Source of the DNA: Pegea sp. RAD2-039
Taxonomy: Eukaryota > Chordata > Thaliacea > Salpida > Salpidae
Direction of reading: 5' to 3'
Length of the DNA stretch: 64,000 nucleotides
Assembly: GCA_034620365.1 (NCBI GenBank)
Contig: JAQGEQ010000043.1
Location: 1-64,000 of the forward strand
Shown here in pieces: positions 38,215 through 49,872 of the stretch; the first letter of the stretch is position 1; the number at the start of each line of letters is the position of its first letter. The translations under genes and the position numbers were made by a program. Under the pieces are notes generated by a model. The model was not told the DNA's origin and did not search any database. It saw nothing but the letters and a program-made list of their open reading frames with translations.

Positions 38215-38614
38215 ATGTCTGCTGATGAAACTGAGGTTTTTCATGACGAAGTTGAGATTGAAGATTTTGAGTTTGATGAAGAGACACAAACTTATCACTA
38301 CCCTTGCCCCTGTGGTGACCTGTAAGTTTTTTTTGTTAACTTGTTTATTTGTTAATTTAAAGATAGTTCTCAGATAGTTTTAGTACTTTTTATTAAAATA
38401 TATATTTTGTTTAAACATAAGTTTGACTTGATACCATGTTAATGTTATTTGAAGTTTTGAGATCACTTTAAAAGATCTGCAGAATGGAGAAGATGTTGCT
38501 ACTTGTCCTTCTTGTTCTTTACTACTAAAAGTGATTTATGATCCTGATGACTTCTTACCAGATGAAACAAACTTTACAATGTCTGCTGTGAACAAAGTCA
38601 AGCAAACTTCCTAA
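38215..38614 (+). CDS. DPH3: DPH3, CSL-type zinc/iron protein of diphthamide synthesis
   Basis: Two exons, 38215-38321 and 38455-38614, encode 88 residues, the usual DPH3 length (human 82). DPH3 supplies electrons to the radical DPH1-DPH2 enzyme in the first step of diphthamide formation on elongation factor 2, and also acts with Elongator (as KTI11). The conserved core is visible: [45 protein letters not shown]. The metal ligands are Cys31, Cys33, Cys53 and Cys56. The splice falls after PCPCGDL in phase 2. A donor-like AAAT/GTAAGA lies 10 nt after the stop and may lead to a further 3' exon at 41142. An acceptor-like TTTTTATAG ends 33 nt before the ATG. The gene appears intact. Confidence 0.96.
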
Positions 38615-38622
38615 CAAGGCAA

Positions 38623-41289
38623 ATGTAAGAAAGTTTAATGTGATCTACAAATATATGATAAAAAATCTTGACACATATACCTTAGAAAAACTTTTATCTA
38701 AAATTCTTAACTTTTTGTACAAATCTGATAATCTGAAAACTATTTCGGAATCTTATATTCTTTCATTTATTTATTCGTAGCATGGCTGCAGAGTACAAAT
38801 TATATACAGCCCTAATAGCAAACAAAGAACAATATGACTGTAAAAAAATAAGTTTAAGATGAATCATGTAGACATTATAAGAACACTGCACGATTTTATA
38901 AGTTATAAATCGAAAACCAGATGGCAGCATAAATAAAGAGACTAACAACAGTATCTCAGATTTTGACGAAATTACTTGAATCATATTTGTTAAACTAGAT
39001 TTTAAGAGAAGACATTTTGATGCAGGTGTGGAATCGATATAAATGTTTCAAGTCGTTGTCACCCTAACAAAAAACCTGTTAACTTGCTGGGTGTTGTTAA
39101 GGTCATTGAGTAGTTTAATTTCGGATGAGCATTGCGATTTTAAAAAAAGTCATTGAAGTTAAGATGACTGAACACATTAATATTTCTAAATAGTACAAAG
39201 TAGGTCAAAGAAAGCTGTCGATATTACAAGGATTTTATATAAAGCTTATTTTATTCTTTGTATGAAGAGAGGGGTGTACCACATCTTAGGAAAACTTTTC
39301 TAGTAAATGATCTTTAAATAAATTCCAGCTTTTCTATATCTCTTTCAATGTGAGGATTTCTTACTAAGGAGCATAACTTTAATTACGAATGATGTATATG
39401 GTGAAAGTTTTATCAATCTCCAAATACTTTTGATCTTAAAAGATTCAAGAATTTTGTATGAAGTTAACTGATCAAGTTTATTGTATATAAACTTGAATAC
39501 TTTTCATGTATGAATTGATAAGAATCTGCTTAATGAGTCCATTTTAGGTCGTTAATGATGAAGATGCCCGAGTCTTTAATGACAGGACATTGAACAATTT
39601 TATTGTTTAGATAAAAGTTGGATAGTGTTGGATGGTTATTCCCATAGGTTAGCTCCAAAGAAGATTGAAAAGTGATGATATAGAACTTGGAAGTTTAGCA
39701 TCTTTGGGGAAGATCATTAAGTTTCCCAACCCATTTAGTGATGAAGAGCTGCTTGTAATGTCATTATTATAAATGTTTAAGAGATGGGAGCTACTAATTC
39801 TGTCTTGCAGAACACTACTTATAACCTCAATAAAACTTGAAATAGAGTTGTAATGATCACTTTTGTCTGTCTTTAAGAAATTTTTCATTCCAACTTAGAC
39901 AGTTGAAATTAAAAGTTTTGAAAAATAGAAAATATTCGAAATTTATATCAACGTGTTGAACTCTTAAGTCATTTTTATAAAGTAAGCAAATGCCACCACC
40001 TCTGGTGTCAATGAGATCAAACGTCCTGTGAAATCAAACCCAGGTGGACATACCATTGAGTTGGAAATTTTATCAGATAGTTTGGACTTAGTTAAGAACA
40101 ATAGGACAGTTTGGTTTTATTTGATGTTACAAAAATTACTTGACAAATTGTATAAAGTAAGAGGTTGATAGTATCAATAGTACAGATGTTAGTATCAACC
40201 CCCAGAGAAACTAAGAGATGACAGAAAAATATTGAAAGTTAATGACCAGGTCATTATTAGTGTCAAATTCATTCCTACTTTTATAACATCTGAACAGCTT
40301 CTCGTTTTTCACGTAGTTTTTTACCAGTTTTTCTTGAAGCTCTTGCTGCTTTTATTTCGGTTCAATTTTATATAAATACGGTTGATTTCGTCTTTTAGTT
40401 GATTTTTAGCTTCTTGATCAGAGAGTTTATCGAAAATTTGTTCTGAAAATCTTGCACTAGCTCGATGAAACGTCTTGATGTCATCTTTCGTCAGAGGAAC
40501 CTTGTTTTCCAGGACTTTTGAAAAGATGGAAAATCTTGCTTTGTATCGTTAGTTAGATGATCGATTACAGACTGGGAGAAGATTTATGGGAAGATACCTC
40601 TAATTTGCTCTCTATCAAGAAAATTCGATGAATCTTCAGTTTGAATCTTCATAGATTTCTTAGCCACGTCAACACGACAGTTTTTGAACTTGGGTCTCAT
40701 TTATCAGTTCTTTCTTAAAAATGTTTGCCTTTTTGAGTAACTTTTTAATCTCAGTATGAATCTTAGTGTTTGGGAAGACAGAACTGCTTCGACTTGATTT
40801 ATTGGACTTTTTACAGTTTCCAAATAGATGTCCTTAACTATCAAGACCGGAGTTGACACGTTAAGCGATGTCCTTGGTACCTTGTGCCAAAGGTTTAAGA
40901 AATTCGGAATGGCTTTATGCTTCACATTGAGGACCAAACGCTTTTGTCAACTTTGTCATCGAAGAATTCGGAGCAATCTTTCGATGTTATAAAACATGAA
41001 ATCAATCTACCCACAAAAATCTTAAACAACTTCTTCAAGTTTATTTAAATAGAATAATCAGAATATTAGAAGTTTATTAAACTTTTCTAGTTACAATATT
41101 TTAGTAATTCTTTGTTTAATTACTCAACTTTTTATTTTCAGGTTTTACTCTTTCGGATTATTTATTCTCAAAAGATTATTATTCACTTTTTTTGGGGTTC
41201 TTTTCATCTTTTGGCTTATTGGACAGCAACTAGCTCCTAAAAAACCTATCGTGTTGTGTCTGAATACTTTCAAGACTAGATCTAGTTGA
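38623..41289 (+). CDS. Candidate second cistron on the DPH3 transcript: 49-residue membrane protein
   Basis: A donor (AAAT/GTAAGA, exon end 38624) just after the DPH3 stop and a strong acceptor (CAACTTTTTATTTTCAG, ending 41141) would remove a 2.5-kb intron. The junction makes AT/G, an ATG starting 8 nt after the DPH3 TAA. It opens a frame to TGA at 41289: MFYSFGLFILKRLLFTFFG, then VLFIFWLIGQQ, then a short polar tail LAPKKPIVLCLNTFKTRSS. It has one clear membrane span with a KR pair near the start and a KK after it. AATAAA follows about 27 nt after the stop. The intron contains an old LINE on the other strand. I do not recognise the protein. It could be a real dicistronic partner, a DPH3 3' UTR exon, or coincidence. 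Confidence 0.35.
38764..40935 (-). mobile_element. LINE, older relative, copy 4, with ORF1-like and endonuclease remnants
   Basis: Minus-strand element whose 3' end is the (TTTA)n tail at 38764-38775. Reading from its 5' side: a decayed coding stretch at about 40935-40270 (includes LTKDDIKTFHRASARFSEQI and SDQEAKNQLKDEINRIYIKL; helical, charged, probably ORF1), an endonuclease piece at about 40030-39900 (FDLIDTRGGGICLLYKNDLR, compare RGGGVCVIYK in copy 2), and a fragment after the polymerase core (NFYLNNKIVQ, IINDLKW) near 39640-39500. The polymerase core is missing. It has many stops and frameshifts, so it is much older than copy 2. It lies between DPH3 and the candidate small exon at 41142. 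Confidence 0.7.
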
Positions 41290-44200
41290 TATTTGTTGAA
41301 ATGTTGTTAAATATATTAAATAAACTAATCCCTAAATATAAAATCAGCTAAAATCCACCATTTTATTATACAACAAGCGTAAAACCTCTTTTTGTTTTTA
41401 TTTTATTTTTTATATAAAATCAAGAAGAAATTCTTATTGTCTTTATTTTGAGATCAAGTTTATTTGAGAAAGCAAATTTGTTCCTTTGTGTCTTGAAATC
41501 TAGATTCTTGAATTTCTAGCAAAGATTTACTGGTCAGATTGTTGTGATGAATGTGAATGTATTTCTCTCATGAAGTTCAACGATATGGTGCTTTCTCAGT
41601 GATACTTTTGAAAGTTAATATTAAGAATGATGCTTCTGTAGTCTACAGCGCAATTTGTAAGGCATTTTCCTTTTCAATATACTTTTCTGATGGTGACTAG
41701 ATTAATAAATAAATAAAATTAGTTTCTAAATATGCAAGTAAAGTATAAAGATAATTTGTTAAATGTTTTAGCAACAGCAATCTTGCTTTTAGCAAAAATA
41801 TCATTTTATTATTGTCATTATACATTTCTTGTAAACACATAAGTTAGAAAATAAAAATTATTCTTTGCTTAGACCAAATTTAATAATTCTTTTGATGGAC
41901 TCGATGGTTATTTGCACAATAGCAGTACAATAGGGAAAAATTAATTGAACAATTTCCTCATACCACAGTAGCAATCATTTGAGTATATACTTTCAATAGT
42001 AAGTCTAACCGAAAAAAGTTACTTGAAGTTGGTGATAATGATTGAATGAAGCTTATAGATAACTTCTCTCAAGCCATAGCTGCTGGTTTAAGTGACTTTT
42101 ATCTTTTTCTGAAGTGATAAAAAAGAACTTGTATCTCTGCAAAAGCTCATCTTTTGATTCAAATTCGATTGAATAAATTTTCGAATCAAAAGTTAGTTAT
42201 TGTATTTCTCACCAAATAATTGCTTTGTAAAATCGATTTTGTTAGTAGGACTTACATCATCTCTGGATAACTTGGAAAGTTCTTTAACGAACTTCTTATA
42301 AATCTTATGAGATCATTTTTAAGATTTTATTATCCTTTGAAGTAATTTCCATTTAGTTACTCTTATTCATCTTTTTTAAAATAAATGGTTTGATGATCAG
42401 TTTAAAATCTTTAATAAATTATTTCTAGATTAAGTAATTAGAACAAATAAAAAAGTTAATGAGCAACTGTAGCAATCTGTAACAGAAAACGGTAAAAGTA
42501 GTCTACAGACATTAGTAAACAGAAAAGATTAGTCCTATTTCTCAGCTTTAAATTGACAAATTAAATCAAATTAATTTGGAAATTTGACTTGACTAGAGCT
42601 TAAAAGTTAATTACAATCATTTTAATGCCTTGCAAATGTTCAAACCTTCAACACAATGTTTTATCTGAATTTTTGTACCACCATTTGTTTAGTAAGTTGT
42701 GACGATTCATGAAATTTTTAAAGAACTATTTTAGTGTGAAATCATAAAAAGTTCTTTCTCTCCAGCTCTTCGCATCCATTTTGAATTACTGACAGATAGC
42801 GCAGCTGTTGCCATCTATGGATCCAGCTGCTTACCAGTCTAGGTACAAACACCAAATAATTTTACACTTTTTGTTATCAGATTTTACACCAAAAACAAAT
42901 CAAACCAATTAATTCATTATCTGTAGATTTTTTGAACATGACAGTTTTTCAGAACGAATTCATTTATTATAGAATTAATCTGATTTCGTGCGAAAAAAAT
43001 TAATAAAAAGACAAAAAGTATGTAAAGAATTATAAATTAAGGTTAAAAAACTATTAATGTTTATTAATTAAGATGTTGTGCCTACTGACTATGTTTAGGT
43101 CACTTTTACTATATTTACAGCATGTAGTTTCAAAACCACTTGAATAATCAAATTAGATAATATAAAAATTAGTATACTCTGATAAAAAAGTATTTGCATT
43201 ATGATAAAACTTTCGAATTTAGAGTAATCGTGATTTCTAAGTGACTACAATTTGCTAATATTTAATTCCATTGCATTGCAGCAAAGAAAAAGTACTTTTT
43301 ATTTTGAAAAATTAGTTTAAAAAAACTTTAACTTATATAGTTAAGTATTAATATTTTGAATTTATTCTGTCTGATTTTTACTTTTCTTTAATTTAAAAAT
43401 TTTAAAACTTACTATCATAAGCTGTTTTATAAGCATTAAACCAACTATTATAATTATTCGTAAATATTCATATTTCTTTTATTTGAAATTAACTGACTCA
43501 ACATTTTTGTATACCACACAAAGCACACAATCTTGATTCAAAAAACCGACTTTACTAATTTCACCAACAGCTAGTTATCAATTTCATGCTTAGTTTGGAT
43601 ATCAGCTTTTTAATTTTATGTTTCTTGTAGTGCTGGTGTAGAGATGATAGATACTGTATCGACCACACAGACTACAGTTATCAGAAAAGTATAGACTCAT
43701 TACATGTCGATATTAAAATCTACTTTAACATTCATTAAACTTGGCTTAACTGTAATCATTTTAAATAAATAAACCAAAGTTAAGGGTTTTAATCAGAAGT
43801 ATACCCTCACTCTAAATTCTCAAGATTTAATCACTTTGAACGATGAGTTTTTTAACCTCAGTAAATTAATGATAGCTGTGTTATATGTTGGTTAGATATT
43901 ATGAGTAATTATACACACTTGTGAAAAGTTATCGAGCAGCCAGCTTTGTGTACTGTTAAGAATTGTTTTATCAGCAGATAATTGAATTGTTAAAGCCAGA
44001 TGAAGCTTTTATATAATTCAACTAAAGAGCATACATAAAAAACTTATAAAGAGAATTTGATAATTTGTTTACAACATAATCAGTAAAGCTGGTGTGCATC
44101 ACTATACACATCTATACGAATTATTATTTGATAAGATTACAGAAAATTAGAAGGAGGTAAGTCAAGTTTAATTCGACTAAAAACCAATTTTTCAAACTCA

Positions 44201-47200
44201 TTTTTGTAGTAGAAGTTGTCTTATTTTCTCTATATTTACTGACTACTTACTTTGGATAAACAGAAATTTATTCATACAATACTTTAAACATTTATAGTTT
44301 ATAATTTAATTTAAATCAATTAATAACGAAGTTGCTTCGGTAAATACCAAAACGTTTCTTTATTCTTCTGAATCGTATATTTGTTTACCAATATATAGAA
44401 TGTATAGAATGATTTTCTTTCTAACACGTTTTTTGTTAGAGGTGAAACCTTCATCTATACATTCTAACAAACATGCTTGTATTCTGGTTAAAGTGAATAA
44501 AATACCACTAAAGACAAATACTCATTTAAAATTTGCAATTTAATTGGTAGAAAGACTCTGCATAAATCTTGAATGAAACATTTAGTAAAGTTTATTTTAT
44601 TTTCCAGGAGTATGTTTATCAAGTAGTTCAAACAAATAGTCGAGAAATGTTTTCATGCAGATACAATAAGCGGCTTGATTGAGATAGAAAGGTTTAAAAG
44701 CATCTATTATTTAATATGACTATACTACAATTATAACTACTGAGCTCTATAAGAACAAAAGACAATCATATTTTATTTATTGTATAGTTAAAAAGATATT
44801 AAGACTCACTAGCGATTATATTTATCAAAACTGTTCAGAACTTTTAATACATTTCAGCAAAGTGCTGACTTAGGATTATCTAATCAATTTTATACCAAGA
44901 CAAAGAATACTATTTCATACAAAATACATTGTGTCTATAGAAAGTCTCGAAGCTTAAGCATCGTTCTTTCAAAAAGTAATCGTTTTTCAGCGCCGGTAAG
45001 ATAAAAGTTGTGCTTATTATGAGCTTAGACGAAACAGCTTGAAAGTTGTGGTTTCTTTTATTTAAAGTTGAAACATTGTTGAAATGTAAGTAAAGTTTGT
45101 ATGTGAAAGTCTAACTTTCATGTTTTCACACTTCAAACATGATCTTAGAATTTCCCAGGTGTTATTTTGGGAATTAACGATTTAGTGGTAAAATATTTAC
45201 AAACTCATGTTTTATTAATAGTCTGATAAGCAACAAATCATTTGATACTTTCACAATTAGAAAAAATTTTACTATGTTCACATAGACAAACGAATAACAA
45301 ATCTAATGTGGTTAGCTTATACGTCTGATAAAAGTTTAAGTTGTGTTTCTTTAAATAAATATTTAAGGGTTCACATGTATTAAAAATTTAAATCACTAAA
45401 AGTATGAAATAAGCTTGAAAAGTTTTAAAATTTTTAATAAGAGGTCTTTTTAAATATTTGTCAACAAGTTAAAACAAACTCTTTGTTAATATACTAAACT
45501 CACAAATTACCGTCAATGTTATAGAAATATGATTTAAGCACTCACTATTTTTAGCATTTAAGTTCAATTTACTTAGCAATCAAATAATTTACTTAATCTT
45601 TGTATAATTTGAAACTATTTTAGCCTAAAAATTGATGACCAAAATGCACTAGAAACTGAAACTTGTAAATTACTTTTATTTGTTAGAATTACAACTCTAC
45701 GCTTTGTTTATGTCAAGCTGAATCACTGGCTGATTTATTTTAGAATATAAGAATCGCTAAATAAAAATTATAAATGAAATATCTCTAGATACAAATTTTA
45801 GAAAAAACAATTTTATCTCCAAATTATTAAAATGTTTTCAACTTCAATTTCTTTCAATTAGTTTTTCTAATTTAATGACAGATATAAAACCTTAATGTTT
45901 ATTTTTTCCTTTTATATTACATCAGAAAGAATATAAAATATTTCGTGTTTACGTTTTTCACCCAGAATGTTCATAATGCTTTTCCTTATTAGGTTCAAGG
46001 AAACCTTTTTAACATTTGGTGGAGATATTCATATTAGAAGTTTACTTTGTGAAAATGGTTTGTTTCTGGAACTACTTTGGCAAACACTTTAAGTTTTTTG
46101 ATTTATTATTAAATCTCAATCAAAAAAGAATAGTTTTTATAATTTTAACATAATTAATTTAAGGTCTTTAAATAAATGACTTATTATGTAAAGACTAAAT
46201 TTTCAAAAATTTTCACTAAGCGATTATTGAATATTGCTAATTTAATAAACATTCGTGTATTAACATAAACTAATGAACAAAGTTTGCTATCAAACATCAG
46301 AATCAATTTATGGCTTGGTATTCCAACATTTACTAATGGTTTTAAAATGAATTTTTACAAAACTGTTCGAGAGTTATTTTGAATCACATAATAAATTTGA
46401 GCATATCATATTTTATCTAACTTTGTTTCAAACTATATTCACAAAAATTTCTGTTTCTAAAAGTATTTTGTATGAAACTATTATGCAAATGGTCTAAAAG
46501 ACTACAACAACCTCTTACCATGCGCGAAAAGCTTTTGTTTTGTTATAAAATCGTTTAGTAATCTTCATTTTAATAACTAAGTTACCTGATAACATAGAAA
46601 CGTAAATAAATCATAGTTTCTGAAAAGTTGCTACTACATTAGATAATTATATAAATTAAGTGTTATTATTTACTTAACATGTAGAGTTAAATTACCATAA
46701 ATTCGTATAAAAAGTCGTGTTAAGAAGTCACTTTAGAATTTGGGTATAATGAGTTAATTATTAACAATTTTGTTTTATTTTCATCGTATTAAGATGTATT
46801 CAACTAAGCTGTTTGCATTCTACTAACTACTAAACAAATACTTGAGTTTTAATTGTTCAAAGAACTTCAAAAGTTTTGTTTAAAAACTTAACATTTACAA
46901 TATTGCTTTTAGATTTGTTTTTTAGAAATGTAATTTGTTAAATAGTTTTGGCGCATGTAAAGCAAATGGTAAGATATAAATAAATCTTCTTAACTTTTAA
47001 TTACTGGTGTAGCAGTTCATTAATTTAAGATTAGTTAAAGTAGATTAATTAGATAAAACTTAGTTTGGAAAAAGTTTAAGAAAATTGTAAATAAAAATAA
47101 AAGTAACTAAATAAATTAAAAAGGAAAACATGAATTAGTGGGATTTAAAGTATAATGTATATCAAAGGTTTTTTAACTATTATAGTATTCACATATATCT

Positions 47201-47338
47201 GTTTTGAGTTATTAATGTTTAAAGTTATTTTAAAGATTATAAATATCTAGAAACAATTTAAAAATAAGTTTTTTAAATCAAAGAAAAATGTTAAGGAAAC
47301 AGAAATGATTTCTTAAAATTATTCTACTCAGGAAAATT
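41290..47338. other. A+T-rich gene-poor tract
   Basis: Six kilobases with no supported gene, RNA or mobile element. Open frames are short and of biased A+T-rich composition. No TGACGTCA palindrome occurs here. This is the left part of the sparse region between DPH3 and the Pax gene. Confidence 0.5.
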
Positions 47339-47560
47339 TTATGAATCAAGTCTTTTAGAAGTAACAAGACTTTGTATCCATAAACGTGAAAACTCCATCA
47401 CTACCTTATCAGATCGATTTTCTCCTGATCTTTTCAATTGAAGATTCAATCGCTGACGCAGATTTCTTTCATCAATCATTTCATCACATTTTGACACTGA
47501 AAGCTCATAAGCGTCAAAATTCGTTTGTGGTTGCTGAAGTAGACTGGTAAATGGCCGTAC
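47339..47560 (-). CDS. Candidate terminal exon of an unknown gene
   Basis: In the middle of an A+T-rich tract this 222-nt minus-strand block is open for 73 codons to a TAA and has balanced codon use. The start is taken after an AAAAG acceptor-like site because an in-frame TAA lies two codons further upstream. The peptide is charged and protein-like: VRPFTSLLQQPQTNFDAYEL, CDEMIDERNLRQRLNLQLKR, SDKVVMEFSRLWIQSL. Predicted structure would be mostly helical. No family is recognised and no upstream exon is firmly linked. It could be a real last exon, part of a decayed gene, or chance. Confidence 0.3.
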   Translation of the reverse strand, partial: VRPFTSLLQQPQTNFDAYELSVSKCDEMIDERNLRQRLNLQLKRSGENRSDKVVMEFSRLWIQSLVTSKRLDS

Positions 47561-49716
47561 CTTTTAAAGATTCTGAATTGGATAAGAAATTTGCTCTCGA
47601 AGCGCTTTCGTTCACAGATAGAAGGCCACACATGAAGCCAAATGCTTATTGGTTATCATAAATGAATCGATTTGATATCCCCTCCTTTCATTCAGTAATA
47701 GAGAAAAAATCGAAAAACTTTCTGTAAGAGTTTCAACGGATGAAAACACTCGAAAGTGTTTTTAAATAGCTAGTGTGATCGAAATGACAAATCTTAATAA
47801 ATTGTGTAAAAAAAGAATCGAAAAAAGGAAAATTGTTGATGATTTAATGTATTTTTAGATTCATTTTTAATTCAGTAAAGCAAAATTATGATTTAATTAG
47901 AACATTTTGCTCGTTAAGTTTGTAATTAATATCTTAAACTTTTTCTGCTTTTATGAGATGTGTTACTATTACAAGCTTTATTGTATCAAATAACTTTTTC
48001 TAAAAGATTATAAGATATTAAATGATTATCATATAATAAATAAGATTAGTAAAATACAGTCGAAGGTTATAGCTTTTTTATTCTGCTGTTAAGTTTCAAA
48101 ACAAATTTGGTTGTTACCTTAAAAGTATTTTAAATATGACTTCAACATTCTTTTATTTAAAGATACTTTTATTAAGGAGTTTTGAAATGTATTTGGAATA
48201 ATTATAATTTCAAATACAAATAAAAAGACATTTTTGAAAATATGAATGGATATTTGTGAAGCATAAACTAAACTGAACAAATTTATTTATCTAGCCTGGA
48301 CTCAAGTGAGAAAATATTTCTAGCTATAATGATTGGCAGCTAACAGGTTTGATACTTCAATATCTATAACTTACACGTTTGATTTATAGTTAAAATAAAT
48401 TAGCAATTGATTGTTGGTGTAAGCTGCATTTGTAGAAAAAATGTTTAAAAGTTTTATTTATTTTGTTGAATGTCAAACCTTTTGAAAATGTTTGTATTTA
48501 AATTTATATCTATATACAATTCCCACAAGATATATCAAGTGCACAAATTCAAATAAGTATGAAAAGAACAAAATTTAAAATAAAGTTATTATCAAGTCAC
48601 CAACTTTTTATATAGTAACATTGAAACAGTTTTGATAAAAACTTTGAAACTTAAATTAGGAAAAGATAAAAAATGTATCTTAAAATCTAAAGTAATTTAT
48701 TTCTGCATATTGTACACTGTTGCATGCATAAATAATCTGACACTTGAATAAGCTTAAAACCTCAAAAATACCTCTATACTTAAACAAAGTTAATTGAGTT
48801 TAAACGTTTGAGAAAGCTTGAGAAAATCATGTTTTTTAATGAGGAAGCTGAATTAGTCAACAAAAAGCAATATGGCTTATTTTTCAACAAAATTGTTAAA
48901 ACTGAAATTTTTAAGAAATAATTTGTCAACTTTTAGTTTAAGTAGATTTAAGCCTACGTGAAGTAAATTTTGATCGTTTGCCAAATATTTTTGAAGGAAA
49001 ATCATTCTAAAAATGTTTGAAATCTAATCTTAAAGACTTTGAAGATAAATCTCAAAGAAATTTCCAAAAAGCTCTAATAAAATTGAAAGTAAATCAAACT
49101 GAATCGAATTTAAGTGGACTCAAAACAACGTTTGATTCAAACAAAGTTAGTTTGTGACCTTGCACACTTTGTCACGTGATAATAATGAAACTGGACAAGA
49201 TGCAATATTTCATCAAAACTTCTCATTTTCAAACTACTTAAATTCAAAATATATTTGTCCTTAAACTGAAAATCTTATTTTCAAAGATATTTTTTCTGTC
49301 TTTCGATGTATAAGACCAGTTTAACAGCATTTGATTCTTCACAAGAAAAATAATTGAATCTAAAAGTTATTGAAACACAGAAACAACAGTTTGTTGGTTT
49401 CCTCTAGCTGAAGTAATAGTATTTTTGAAATTTGCTGGCTATGAGACAACTAAAAACGAAATATGGCGCAACATAGGTAGATTATTTTCAATTATTAGGT
49501 TAAGTTTTTATAGAATATAAGATTAAGATGAAAAAATATTTCAGAATTTATAATCAATTGATAAACTAGGCGAGCTTTTTGCTGCTCTTTATTGCAGTAG
49601 GAGATACTCGGCAGAAAATTGTTAAAAGGCGAGCATGGAATTGCAAAACAAACTCAGTACTGACTGACTTTGTATGGATCAGTTTCAATTAATTCCCGCT
49701 TCAGATTAAACCAAAA
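47561..49716. other. A+T-rich gene-poor tract
   Basis: The sequence just right of the candidate exon (to about 47690) is also G+C-richer but has no long frame. The remainder is A+T-rich with nothing recognisable, apart from an acceptor-like stretch GCTGCTCTTTATTGCAG ending near 49597. Confidence 0.4.
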
Positions 49717-49872
49717 ATGAAAAGGAAACGCAAAGCCTGTTGCGTGGATAATCGTGTAATAAGCCAGTCGGGTGGTAATGTTTTGGTACAAGCAACAGTA
49801 AGTGAACTAATGGAAGGTTTTAGCGCCTGTGTTTATCATGAATACTGCAATCGAAAATTTGCTATCAGATAA
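49717..49872 (+). CDS. Candidate small ORF or first exon, unknown
   Basis: A G+C-richer ORF of 51 codons starting CAAAAATG: MKRKRKACCVDNRVISQSGG, NVLVQATVSELMEGFSACVY, HEYCNRKFAIR. It has a basic start and four Cys. An excellent donor ACA/GTAAGT sits inside it at 49799/49800, after NVLVQAT. It may therefore be a first exon (27 codons, phase 0) spliced onward, possibly to the exon pair at 52.0-52.9 kb, and not a complete small protein. No family is recognised. Confidence 0.28.
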   Translation: MKRKRKACCVDNRVISQSGGNVLVQATVSELMEGFSACVYHEYCNRKFAIR

